This document shows positions 8,545 through 16,007 of a stretch of 64,000 nt of DNA, piece after piece. The position numbers and the translations under genes are program-made. The notes beneath the pieces are model-generated. The model was not told the origin of the DNA, did no database searches, and worked only from the letters and a program-made list of their open reading frames with translations. Every line of letters starts with the position of its first letter. The stretch's first letter is position 1. The DNA is from J054 sp965223095 (GTDB lineage: Bacteria; Pseudomonadota; Gammaproteobacteria; Steroidobacterales; GCA-2729495). The stretch spans positions 1,054,001-1,118,000 of the forward strand of contig OZ244979.1 in assembly GCA_965223095.1 (NCBI GenBank). The letters are read 5' to 3'.

Positions 8545-9482
8545 TTAGCTTCGTTCCAATGCTCAGACCAGGCTGCTAAGCCGCGCAGAGCCGGGTCGGC
8601 TAGGGTAATAACGTAGCTGGGGATGGCCCGCAGGTAGTCGGCGTGCCGGCCCTTGGACTCGAAGCGTTGCCTAAACGGAGAAGCTAGGAATTGCTCAAGA
8701 TGCTTGGGCACGATGCCGCCACCGATATAGACACCCCCCGTGGCGCCGAAACTTAGGGCAAGATTGCCGGCGAAGCTGCCCAATAGTGCAAACATCAAAT
8801 CAAGACTGGCCCTTGCGCCAGCATCTCCGGCAAGGGCCTGCGCGCCGATTTGTTCCGCGCTAACACCGGATTTGCCCTGCGCATATGCATGGATTAACGA
8901 CAAGCCTGGTCCCGAAATAAGGCGCTCGGCGGAGCAATGTCCGTACTCTGCCCGAGCGTGTTCGATCATGGCTGCCTCAAGCTCGTTGTTGCCGGCCATG
9001 GAAACATGTCCGCCTTCGCTGGCGATGGCCAGGTATTGATCCTGGCAAGCCACCAGGCCCGCCACGCCGAGTCCGGTGCCGGGGCCTAAGACCACGCAAG
9101 GCGCCTTAGCCTGGCCTATTTTGCCCCCGTTTTGTTTGACATCGGCAGGGTCGAGAACCGGTATGGCTTGGGCTAAGGCTGCAAAGTCGTTAAGAATTTC
9201 CAAGCGTTCAAGACTTAATTCATCACGCAGCCTTTGCGCGGAAAATTTCCAGTTGATATTCAACATGGTTACTGCGTTTGCGCGAATCGGCGCGGCAATA
9301 GCTAGCGCGGCGGCGCTCGGCCTGAGTGCCGGTTGGAGTGTTTGCAAGTAGTCGGCCAACATTTCTGCCGGGTGATTGAAGTCCGCGTTGCGGTAGTAGC
9401 GAACGTCCTGGGGCTGAATGCCCGCTTCGATATGGGCGCAACGGGTATTGGTGCCGCCCATGTCAACCAATAATCGTCTCAC
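8541..9482 (-). CDS. glk: Glucokinase
   Basis: Cytosolic ATP:glucose phosphotransferase of the bacterial Glk family (hexokinase/actin fold). It opens with LLVDMGGTNTRCAHIEAG (phosphate 1), then NDFAALAQAIP, the adenosine loop VLGPGTGLGVAGLV, and the sugar-binding ASEGGHVSMA. 313 aa is close to the usual 320. The start is GTG at 9482, preceded by AAGGTAG at good distance. It is the last gene of otsB-GH15-otsA-glk, 11 nt after otsA. The context suggests it rephosphorylates glucose released from trehalose, returning it as glucose-6-phosphate to OtsA or glycolysis. Confidence 0.92.
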   Translation of the reverse strand: MRRLLVDMGGTNTRCAHIEAGIQPQDVRYYRNADFNHPAEMLADYLQTLQPALRPSAAALAIAAPIRANAVTMLNINWKFSAQRLRDELSLERLEILNDFAALAQAIPVLDPADVKQNGGKIGQAKAPCVVLGPGTGLGVAGLVACQDQYLAIASEGGHVSMAGNNELEAAMIEHARAEYGHCSAERLISGPGLSLIHAYAQGKSGVSAEQIGAQALAGDAGARASLDLMFALLGSFAGNLALSFGATGGVYIGGGIVPKHLEQFLASPFRQRFESKGRHADYLRAIPSYVITLADPALRGLAAWSEHWNEAN

Positions 9483-9493
9483 GATTTTCTACC

Positions 9494-10864
9494 TTAGCGA
9501 CTGGCGAGCAAAGCATCCATGAAGCGCGTACGCCATGCGGTGATGTCGTTGCGCTTAAGCATGCCTAACATGCCTTGGTGCCGTTCCTGGCGTTCGCCCA
9601 ATGGCATGCTCAGCGCTTGGTGAATGCCGGCGGCTACGCCGTCAATATCATAGGGGTTCACCAAGATTGCATCGGTGAGTTCATGGGCAGCGCCAGCGAG
9701 TTCTGATAAGACCAATGCACCTGGGTCTTCGGGGTTTTGTGCGGCGACGAATTCTTTGGCAACTAGATTCATGCCGTCACGTACCGGAGTAACCAGGCCA
9801 AGGGCTGCCTGACGAAAGAAGGCCATGAGGGTTTCCCGGTCGAAGGCGCGATTTAGATAGCGAATAGGGACCCAGTCAATGTCGGCCCAATTGCCATTGA
9901 TCATGCCGGCTTGCTGTTCCAGTGCTTCGCGAATTTCTCCGTAAGCGCGCACTCCCGACCGTGTTGCCGGGGCAATTTGAATGTATGACACTTGATTCCG
10001 ATGCGCAGAGTAATTTTCCAGCAAGCGATCGTAGGCGCGGAAACGTTCATCTAAGCCTTTACTGTAGTCAAGCCGGTCCACGCCGATGAGTAACTGTCGG
10101 CCATGCAAATGCCGGACCATACGCTGGACGTTGTCGGCTTGGCCTGCTTCCATGGCCGTCTTTTGACAAGCGTCAACGTCGATGCCGATGGGAAATACAC
10201 CCGCATTCACATAGGCCTTTTTTCGTCGCCGGTCGGCATATTCCGCCCCACCTAGATCGGGTTCGCCCACCGCTTCTCTGAACGCGCGTAAATCGCGTGG
10301 TGTGTGAAAACCGATCACATCATAGGCGCACAAGGAGCGCAGAAGTTGCCGGTAGACCGGCAGCACGCGCAGCATTTCCACATCGGGAAACGGTACATGC
10401 AGAAAGAAACCGATGGCTTGTTTCGCGCCTGCCCGGCGCAGCTCCGAGGCCAAGGGGATTAAATGGTAGTCATGCACCCAGATGACATCATCGTCTTGGA
10501 GTAGGGGAAGCAGCTTACGGGCGAACAATGCATTGACGCGGCGATACTCATCAAACTCTTTGCGGTCGAAACGAAAATAGCCTAAAAGATAATGAAAAAC
10601 CGGCCACAATGAGGAGTTGGAGAAGCCGTTGTAATAAAGGTCATAGGCCCGCTGATTAAGTTCGATGGTTGCGTAAGTGATGTTGCCGCGCTGATCGATG
10701 TCGGCCTCGCCGGGCTCACCGGCCGTGGTCTTGCCGTTCCAACCAAACCACAGGCCGCCATACTCTTCTAAAGCTGCCAGCACTCCGACCGCGAGGCCAC
10801 CGGCACTCTTCCCGGCAGTTTGCGGTCGTGCTACTCGGTTAGAAACGTTGACTAGCCGGGTCAC
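9494..10864 (-). CDS. otsA: Trehalose-6-phosphate synthase
   Basis: GT20 enzyme making trehalose-6-phosphate from UDP-glucose and glucose-6-phosphate in the cytosol. Motifs in order: NVSNRVARPQTAGKSAGGLA at the N-terminus, GWNGKT, VWVHDYHLIPLASELR-like IWVHDYHLIP, HVPFPDVEMLRVLP, GVDRLDYSKGLDERF and VTPVRDGMNLVAKEF. 456 aa is the standard size. The GTG start forms a GTGA overlap with the stop of the GH15 gene, indicating coupling. Together with otsB it makes trehalose as an osmo- and stress protectant. Confidence 0.95.
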   Translation of the reverse strand: MTRLVNVSNRVARPQTAGKSAGGLAVGVLAALEEYGGLWFGWNGKTTAGEPGEADIDQRGNITYATIELNQRAYDLYYNGFSNSSLWPVFHYLLGYFRFDRKEFDEYRRVNALFARKLLPLLQDDDVIWVHDYHLIPLASELRRAGAKQAIGFFLHVPFPDVEMLRVLPVYRQLLRSLCAYDVIGFHTPRDLRAFREAVGEPDLGGAEYADRRRKKAYVNAGVFPIGIDVDACQKTAMEAGQADNVQRMVRHLHGRQLLIGVDRLDYSKGLDERFRAYDRLLENYSAHRNQVSYIQIAPATRSGVRAYGEIREALEQQAGMINGNWADIDWVPIRYLNRAFDRETLMAFFRQAALGLVTPVRDGMNLVAKEFVAAQNPEDPGALVLSELAGAAHELTDAILVNPYDIDGVAAGIHQALSMPLGERQERHQGMLGMLKRNDITAWRTRFMDALLASR

Positions 10865-12648
10865 AAATAATCTTCCCAGCTTCGGCTCAAGCGCTGCGCG
10901 GCGTGAATGATGCCCACCATGCTGTAGGTTTGCGGAAAATTACCCCACAGTTCGCCCGTTTCTGGATTTAAGTCCTCGGAAAGCAAGCCCACCGGATTAC
11001 GGCAAGCCAGCATATTTTCAAATAACGCTCGTGCCTCATCCTTGCGCCCAGCGCTTGCAAGGGCATCGATGTACCAAAAGGTACAAATATTGAAAGCATT
11101 CTCGGGCTCGCCGAAATCATCCGCCGCATGATAGCGCATCAGGTGATCGCCGCGGCGTAGTTCAGTCTCGATGGCTTTCAGGGTGCCCAAAAAGCGTGGG
11201 TCGTCACCCGGCAGGAAGCCCAAAGTGGGAATCAACAACAAACTGGCGTCTAACTCCGGGTGACCGAAGGCATCGGTAAAGGTTTGTCGTTCCTCATCCC
11301 AAGCTTTGGAACAGATCTCCGCATGCAACTTTGCCGCCGCTGAGGACCAATGCTCGGCGCGGTCGGCTAATTCCAACTGGCTTGCGATTTTCGCCAGTCG
11401 GTCGCATGCCGCCCAGCACATGATGCTCGAAAATGTATGTACTCGCTTTCTACCACGATATTCCCAGATACCGGCGTCGGGTTTATCGAAAAGCTCCATG
11501 GCGCTGTTGCCCAATTGCTCAAGCTGCTCAAAATTTGCAACATCGCCGGGCTGAGCAAGACGACGGTCGAAGAAATATTGTGTTGCGGACAAGATGACCG
11601 ACCCATATACGTCGTTTTGCAGCTGTTGATAGGCTTGATTGCCGACTCGCACGGGGGCCATGCCGCGATAGCCGGCCAGGCTGTCTACTGATCGTTCCGT
11701 TAGATCGGCCTCGCCGGTGATGCTGTATACAGGTTGCAGCTTGCCCTTCGAATTGAATGATACATTCAGCGTGTAGCGCAGATAGGCTTCCATGGTTTTG
11801 GTGGCGCCTAAGCTGTTGAGCGCTTGGACGGTGAAATAGCTATCGCGTAACCAACAATAACGGTAATCCCAGTTGCGCCCGCTATTGGGGGCTTCCGGCA
11901 CCGAAGTCGTCATGGCCGCAATGACCGCCCCGGTGTCTTCGAAGGTGCATAGTTTTAGCGTGATCGCGGCGCGAATGACGGCCTCTTGCCACTCGAAGGG
12001 AATCGCTAAACCTCTAACCCACGCTTCCCAATAGGCGCGTGTTTGGCCAAAGTGATCGCGGGCGATTCTTTCCACCGACTCGGGCAGTGATTCATCGGCC
12101 CCGAGAACAATATGACGGGGACCAGTTAGCACAAAGGCTTTTTCTTCCATGATGCTCGTCAAGGAAATATCGGTGGTGACGCGTATTACGCCATCGGGCA
12201 GGATAAAGCGAATATGGTTGCTGCCATGTGTGAGTTCTGGGGCACTGGCGCCATATTCGCCCGCCGGACGAACATGCACTCGTATGCGCGGCCAGCCATT
12301 TACGGGCGTTAGGCTGCGCACCAGCATCACGGGGTGATAGGTGCGCCCATACAGTGGAAACCGGGGCGCAAAGTCGGTAATCCGTACCGCGTTACCGTGG
12401 GTGTCGTAGAGCGTGGTTTGCAGAATCGCCGTGTTATGAATGTAGGCTTGCTCGGCGCGATCAAAATCAAGCAGTTCGATGGTATAGGTACCCAACTCGG
12501 CGTTTGTCGGTTCGAGCAGGCTGCAGAATGCCGGATTGCTGTCCAGACGTGGTATGCAGGCCCACACCATTGCAGCCCGATCGTCGACCAGGGCGCCAAT
12601 TTGGCAATTACCGATGGCGGCTAAATTTAATGAGTTGTGTTGTGGCAT
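10861..12648 (-). CDS. GH15 glycoside hydrolase (glucoamylase/trehalase-like)
   Basis: Glycoside hydrolase family 15, an (alpha/alpha)6-barrel enzyme with an N-terminal beta domain. The signature RNWDYRYCWLRDSYF lies near residue 258 and the C-terminal active-site segment EDLNPETGELWGNFPQ near residue 560. No signal peptide is visible, so it is likely cytosolic. GH15 includes glucoamylases, dextran glucosidases and trehalases; being placed between otsB and otsA argues for trehalose or a trehalose derivative. Its start overlaps otsB by 22 nt and its end overlaps otsA by 4 nt. Substrate assignment is inference from context. Confidence 0.85.
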   Translation of the reverse strand: MPQHNSLNLAAIGNCQIGALVDDRAAMVWACIPRLDSNPAFCSLLEPTNAELGTYTIELLDFDRAEQAYIHNTAILQTTLYDTHGNAVRITDFAPRFPLYGRTYHPVMLVRSLTPVNGWPRIRVHVRPAGEYGASAPELTHGSNHIRFILPDGVIRVTTDISLTSIMEEKAFVLTGPRHIVLGADESLPESVERIARDHFGQTRAYWEAWVRGLAIPFEWQEAVIRAAITLKLCTFEDTGAVIAAMTTSVPEAPNSGRNWDYRYCWLRDSYFTVQALNSLGATKTMEAYLRYTLNVSFNSKGKLQPVYSITGEADLTERSVDSLAGYRGMAPVRVGNQAYQQLQNDVYGSVILSATQYFFDRRLAQPGDVANFEQLEQLGNSAMELFDKPDAGIWEYRGRKRVHTFSSIMCWAACDRLAKIASQLELADRAEHWSSAAAKLHAEICSKAWDEERQTFTDAFGHPELDASLLLIPTLGFLPGDDPRFLGTLKAIETELRRGDHLMRYHAADDFGEPENAFNICTFWYIDALASAGRKDEARALFENMLACRNPVGLLSEDLNPETGELWGNFPQTYSMVGIIHAAQRLSRSWEDYL

Positions 12649-13400
12649 CTATTGTCGGTCTCGGTCATGCTGGACAGCCATCTTGCTACGGCTGATACAT
12701 CCTTCAGTCGATAGCGCGCATTAGTTTGCATGGAATTTTCGCTCACCAATACCGACCAACCCCCCATTTCGTTGACCCTTTTGAAGCCATCCTCGTCTGT
12801 CACGTCGTCCCCGACGAACACGGGCTGCCGGCCTACAAATGGTGCCAGCTCCATGAATCTAGCAATGGCGGAGCCCTTGTGGGCCAGGCTGGGACGAACT
12901 TCGAAGACCATTTTTCCCGCCATGAGTTGGAATTGTGGACCCAGGTCGGTCACTAAGGTTTGCATGACCGATTCCGCTTCATTGGCGAGCTGCGGTGCTT
13001 GACGATAGTGCAGTGAAAGACTCGCGCCTTTGGGTTCTATACGCAAGGCTGGATAACGGGCCACGAGCTCATCCACGGGTTTACGCAGCGCGTTAGGGAT
13101 GTTGGATCCAGAAAGTTCGCGAATCTCGGTGCTGCCCGGTTCGCGCAATTGATGCCCGTGAATGCCCGCGGCGGGCAAGCTCAGGGGTGCGAGCAGCTGG
13201 TCCAGGGCGGAAATACTGCGGCCGGAAACGATGGCCATGGCGCCCGCAAGGCAATCATAGGCGCTGGCCAGCTGACGCCGAAGCGCCGCTGGAACTTCAA
13301 CCCACTCGGGTTGTTCGGCGATTTCTACCAGCGTTCCGTCGAAATCCAGAAATAGCGCTGTCGTATTTGCATCCAGTTGCGGTGGAGCCTCGGTTTTCAT
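12627..13400 (-). CDS. otsB: Trehalose-6-phosphate phosphatase
   Basis: HAD-superfamily phosphatase releasing trehalose from trehalose-6-phosphate. Motif I is ALFLDFDGTLVEIAE, followed by AIVSGRSISALDQLL, the cap region, and VFVGDDVTDEDGFKRVNEMGG. I start at ATG 13400 (MKTEAPPQL, 257 aa), close to the family size. A GTG at 13448 would add 16 arginine-rich residues and has no properly spaced ribosome-binding site. It is the first gene of the minus-strand trehalose operon. A strong intrinsic terminator lies 64 nt upstream, raising the possibility of attenuation. Confidence 0.92.
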   Translation of the reverse strand: MKTEAPPQLDANTTALFLDFDGTLVEIAEQPEWVEVPAALRRQLASAYDCLAGAMAIVSGRSISALDQLLAPLSLPAAGIHGHQLREPGSTEIRELSGSNIPNALRKPVDELVARYPALRIEPKGASLSLHYRQAPQLANEAESVMQTLVTDLGPQFQLMAGKMVFEVRPSLAHKGSAIARFMELAPFVGRQPVFVGDDVTDEDGFKRVNEMGGWSVLVSENSMQTNARYRLKDVSAVARWLSSMTETDNRCHNTTH

Positions 13401-13463
13401 GCCACGACGATACCCTCGCGAGCGCGGAATGCAATCGAGCCGACTCACTCCCTAGGCCCGGGC

Positions 13464-13489
13464 AAAAAAAACCGCCCCGGGAGGGGCGG
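13464..13489 (-). terminator. Strong intrinsic terminator (possible attenuator) upstream of otsB
   Basis: Read on the minus strand: a 7-bp all-GC stem (CCGCCCC pairing with GGGGCGG), a 4-nt loop, then eight T. It ends 64 nt before the otsB ATG. Either it stops a transcript coming from the ydcH side, or it lies in the ots leader and attenuates the operon. I see no convincing promoter between it and otsB, which favours a leader role, but this is inference. Confidence 0.8.
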
Positions 13490-13696
13490 CTAGATGGGCG
13501 CGGATATGTGCTTTTATTTTTCTTCTTATTATGAGCCGTTTTGTGCTTGTTTTTGTTTGGCTCTTTAGCTGTGTCGTTTTTGTCTATAGGAGAGACAGGG
13601 GTTGTGTTGTGTGTCGGTAAATATGATGCAGGGATCGTGCCAAGCTGCCGACCAACGGGGAGTCGTTTAACTAAATCTTGCGCTACCCAGCAAATC

Positions 13697-13712
13697 TGTG
13701 ACCGGCGTCACC
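13697..13712. promoter_or_regulatory. CRP-like operator 1
   Basis: TGTGA, six nt, TCACC: one mismatch from the CRP/Vfr consensus TGTGA-N6-TCACA. The core GTGAC-CGGC-GTCAC is a perfect inverted repeat. It lies 297 nt upstream of the otsB start and 485 nt from the ydcH-like stop. No good -10 is placed for class I or II activation in either direction, so its target is open. Confidence 0.45.
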
Positions 13713-13815
13713 TCCGCGTCGCGGGCAGCCCACCGACGGTGGTGGCCAATGCTGCGCGGTGGCCGGTTCCATCGCCCGGGGTGTAAAAGTCCGCGACAAG
13801 TCCCTGACAAGCCGA

Positions 13816-13856
13816 CGTGATACGAGTCACGGATTGCGCAGTAAATCTTTTATAAA
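13816..13856 (+). promoter_or_regulatory. CRP-like operator 2 with a class II-type promoter (plus strand)
   Basis: CGTGA, six nt, TCACG (13816-13831) is a perfect inverted repeat with the GTGA-N6-TCAC core of CRP-family sites. A TATAAA hexamer lies at 13851-13856. A start point 7-9 nt further (13863-13865) would place the operator centre at about -40 to -41.5, the class II activation geometry known for CRP. No -35 hexamer is needed or seen. The predicted transcript runs into hairpins at 13914-13953 and towards the antisense side of the ydcH-like gene. Inference from spacing; no known RNA recognised. Confidence 0.4.
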
Positions 13857-13996
13857 CAGCAACTTATAAACAATACGGAGATGTAAGGAGGATCGACAGC
13901 TCACCTGAGCGGCCCATGGGAGCTGGGTCCCGTGGAGTCAGAAGCCTTTGGCTTGGGGCCGGCGAGGCGCAACGCGGGGAGGGGAAATTCGCGCCG

Positions 13997-14212
13997 CTAG
14001 GCGTTTAGGTCGGGTATGAGTTCGCTTTCCATGCGCGTAATCAGATCCTTTAAACGTAGCTTGCGTTTTTTCAACCGGCGCATTCTAAGCTGATCTGCAT
14101 TGGGGTTTAGCGAGAGCTCCATGATGGTGAGATCCAAGTCGCGATGTTCCAGTCGCAGCTCTTTCAAGCGGACTCGATCACTAAACACACTGGTCTCAAT
14201 ATTGTCGGTCAT
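13997..14212 (-). CDS. YdcH-family (DUF465) small protein
   Basis: A 71-residue, highly charged protein predicted to be one long helix pair. It reads VRLKELRLEHRDLDLTIMEL at about residues 11-30, then LRMRRLKKRKLRLKDLITRMES, which is the DUF465/YdcH pattern of short coiled-coil proteins. Function of the family is unknown. I start at ATG 14212 (MTDNIETSVFSD); an upstream in-frame start at 14239 adds nine residues atypical for the family. Monocistronic by position, with 183 nt to the cysQ stop. Its stop overlaps a weak hairpin (13991-14006) readable on the plus strand. Confidence 0.8.
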   Translation of the reverse strand: MTDNIETSVFSDRVRLKELRLEHRDLDLTIMELSLNPNADQLRMRRLKKRKLRLKDLITRMESELIPDLNA

Positions 14213-14395
14213 GGTCTTGTTGACCCGTCTACAGTGCACGTGCTTGCGGTTCTACTTCTTTGTTGCCCGCCGTCGGTGTTTCGGCTGGCATTGCTCCGCT
14301 CTGTCTCTCAGCATTCTTGCCGCAAGGCAACAGCGAGAGCCGCAGAGAAACCATTGCCTTGCGCTTATCTTACCAAGCCGGACCTATGGCTGCAT

Positions 14396-15205
14396 TCAAT
14401 TGTTCGCATCAAGGTAGGCCAGCCAGTCATGATGTGCGTCTCCATACACCAGAAAGTGGGGGTTCAACACGTCCTCTTTGCTGTTGTAGCGAATGGCGTC
14501 ACCCTGCAGGTCAACCACCGCGCCGCCCGCGCATTCCACCACGGCTTGGGCCGCGGCGGTATCCCATTCGGATGTCGGTCCCAAACGCGGATAGATATCG
14601 GCGTCACCGCTGGCGACCAGACAAATCTTTAGCGAACTGCCCATGGGGACCATCACGTGCGGGCCGAGGCGTGCGAGAAATGCTGCCAAGGACGCACCTC
14701 GATGTGAACGGCTGCCGACAACCCGCAGGGGTTGCGCGGCAGGGCGCTGGACTTGAATAGGGATAGCGGCCTCGTCGCCTTCCCGCAGCCAGGCCCCCAC
14801 ATCCTGGCAGGCATAGAAATCCTTGTTCTGAACGGGTACGTGAACAACACCGAGCACGGCCTGATGACCCACAATCAGCGCGATATTCACGGTGAATTCG
14901 CCATTGCGCTTGATAAATTCTTTTGTGCCGTCGAGGGGATCAACCAGCCAAAATTTCTGCCACTGCCGACGTTGCGCGTATTCTATGCCCGCCGATTCTT
15001 CCGACCAGACGGGAATTTCCGGCGTGAGTTCTGTGAGTCGGGCGAGAATCAACTCGTGGGCCGCACGGTCTGCTGCCGTCAGTGGTGAGTTGTCAGCCTT
15101 GGTTTCCACTGTTATGTCGCCGTGATAAATATTCAATATTTCATCACCCGCCGCTCGTGCAATGGCGACCACAGGTTCTAGAAGGGCCTCTATATCTCTG
15201 CTCAT
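14396..15205 (-). CDS. cysQ: 3'(2'),5'-bisphosphate nucleotidase
   Basis: Mg-dependent phosphatase of the inositol monophosphatase superfamily that removes the 3'-phosphate of PAP/PAPS, protecting sulfur assimilation from product inhibition. Metal-binding motifs visible: WSEESAGIEY, then LVDPLDGTKEFIKRNGEFT, and SEWDTAAAQAVVECAGG near the C-terminus. 269 aa is within the CysQ range. ATG start at 15205. It is divergent from the YrfG-like nucleotidase gene, an arrangement that recalls the cysQ/nudE/yrfG neighbourhood of other Gammaproteobacteria. Confidence 0.93.
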   Translation of the reverse strand: MSRDIEALLEPVVAIARAAGDEILNIYHGDITVETKADNSPLTAADRAAHELILARLTELTPEIPVWSEESAGIEYAQRRQWQKFWLVDPLDGTKEFIKRNGEFTVNIALIVGHQAVLGVVHVPVQNKDFYACQDVGAWLREGDEAAIPIQVQRPAAQPLRVVGSRSHRGASLAAFLARLGPHVMVPMGSSLKICLVASGDADIYPRLGPTSEWDTAAAQAVVECAGGAVVDLQGDAIRYNSKEDVLNPHFLVYGDAHHDWLAYLDANN

Positions 15206-15275
15206 GGTTGGTGGGTTACTCGATCCCTATTGGTGATTGACTAAAGCTGGCGCAGTATAGAGCAAAGCCATCGAG

Positions 15276-15989
15276 GTGCCTGTGAACCAATTATTGAGCC
15301 AAAAGGGCGACGCCTGGGCTGCCCATGACACGATTCTATTGGACATGGATGGGACGATTCTTGATCTTGCCTTTGACAATTATTTTTGGCGAGAATTGGT
15401 GCCGCGCTGTTTAGCACGCACGCGTGGCATCGACTATTCATTAGCCCATCAAGAATTGACTGCCCTCTATGCCGCCAAGGTTGGTAGTCTAGACTGGTAT
15501 TGTTTGGACTACTGGACCGACCAACTCGCATTGAATCTGAGAGCTTTAAAAGCGGCTAGCAGTCAGCGAATCCGATTTTTGCCCGGCGCCAGTCAGGCTT
15601 TGCAATGTCTAAGTGCAACCGGGCGCCGTGTCATCCTTGTAACCAATGCCCACCCCGACACATTGGCTGTAAAGCGTCGCACCATGGGTTTGGATCTCTA
15701 TTTTGATGAATTCGTTTCGGCCCATGATTTCGGCTGTGCCAAAGAGCATTCGGCATTCTGGCCGCAGCTTGCGTCGAAGATGTCTATTGAACCGGCTCGC
15801 GCCTTGTTCGTTGACGACAGCGCCAGTGTGCTGGATGCGGCGCGTGATTTTGGAATCTTCACGGTCCTTGCCATTCGTTATCCCGACTCCCGCCAGCCCG
15901 CACGTGATGTGGGCACTCATTTGGGTATTGATAGCTTGGCGCAGCTGGCGGCAGACGGGCCGCCTTTGTTAACAACACCAACGCCTTAG
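15276..15989 (+). CDS. yrfG: HAD-family GMP/IMP nucleotidase, YrfG-like
   Basis: Cytosolic HAD phosphatase; YrfG homologues dephosphorylate IMP and GMP. Motif I is ILLDMDGTILDLAFDNYFW, motif II VILVTNAHPDTLAVK, motif III/IV KEHSAFWPQL and LFVDDSASVLDAARDFG. The phrase RTRGIDYSLAHQEL in the cap fits YrfG. Two GTG starts (15276 and 15282) are possible; no ATG lies before motif I in frame. 237 aa, slightly longer than the E. coli protein. It ends 18 nt before the stop of convergent rhlB. Confidence 0.8.
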   Translation: MPVNQLLSQKGDAWAAHDTILLDMDGTILDLAFDNYFWRELVPRCLARTRGIDYSLAHQELTALYAAKVGSLDWYCLDYWTDQLALNLRALKAASSQRIRFLPGASQALQCLSATGRRVILVTNAHPDTLAVKRRTMGLDLYFDEFVSAHDFGCAKEHSAFWPQLASKMSIEPARALFVDDSASVLDAARDFGIFTVLAIRYPDSRQPARDVGTHLGIDSLAQLAADGPPLLTTPTP

Positions 15990-16007
15990 GGACAGCTGCC
16001 GAAAAAC

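Larger units (their letters stand above)
13490..13996. other. 507-nt regulatory intergenic region between otsB and the ydcH-like gene
   Basis: No recognisable protein gene. Contents: a T-rich (plus strand) stretch at 13510-13590, two CRP-like palindromes (centres 13704.5 and 13823.5), a direct repeat TTATAAACA at 13850-13858 and 13864-13872, an AAGGAGG at 13885-13891 with no start codon at useful spacing, and two hairpins at 13914-13937 and 13941-13953 (AAGCC-TTT-GGCTT). The second CRP-like site and a TATAAA fit a plus-strand promoter whose transcript has no annotated gene. A 29-codon hydrophobic ORF (13531-13620) lacks a ribosome-binding site. Confidence 0.6.

Noticed and set aside
13878..13990. 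Possible 6S RNA or riboswitch
   Set aside because: A few words (CTGAGC, AGAAGCCTT) recall 6S RNA, but the 5' half and long-hairpin layout are missing and the gene context (zapA/fau) is absent.
13916..14008. 30-codon ORF after AAGGAGG
   Set aside because: The ribosome-binding-like sequence is about 25 nt from the ATG, and the product is Gly/Arg-rich without family resemblance.
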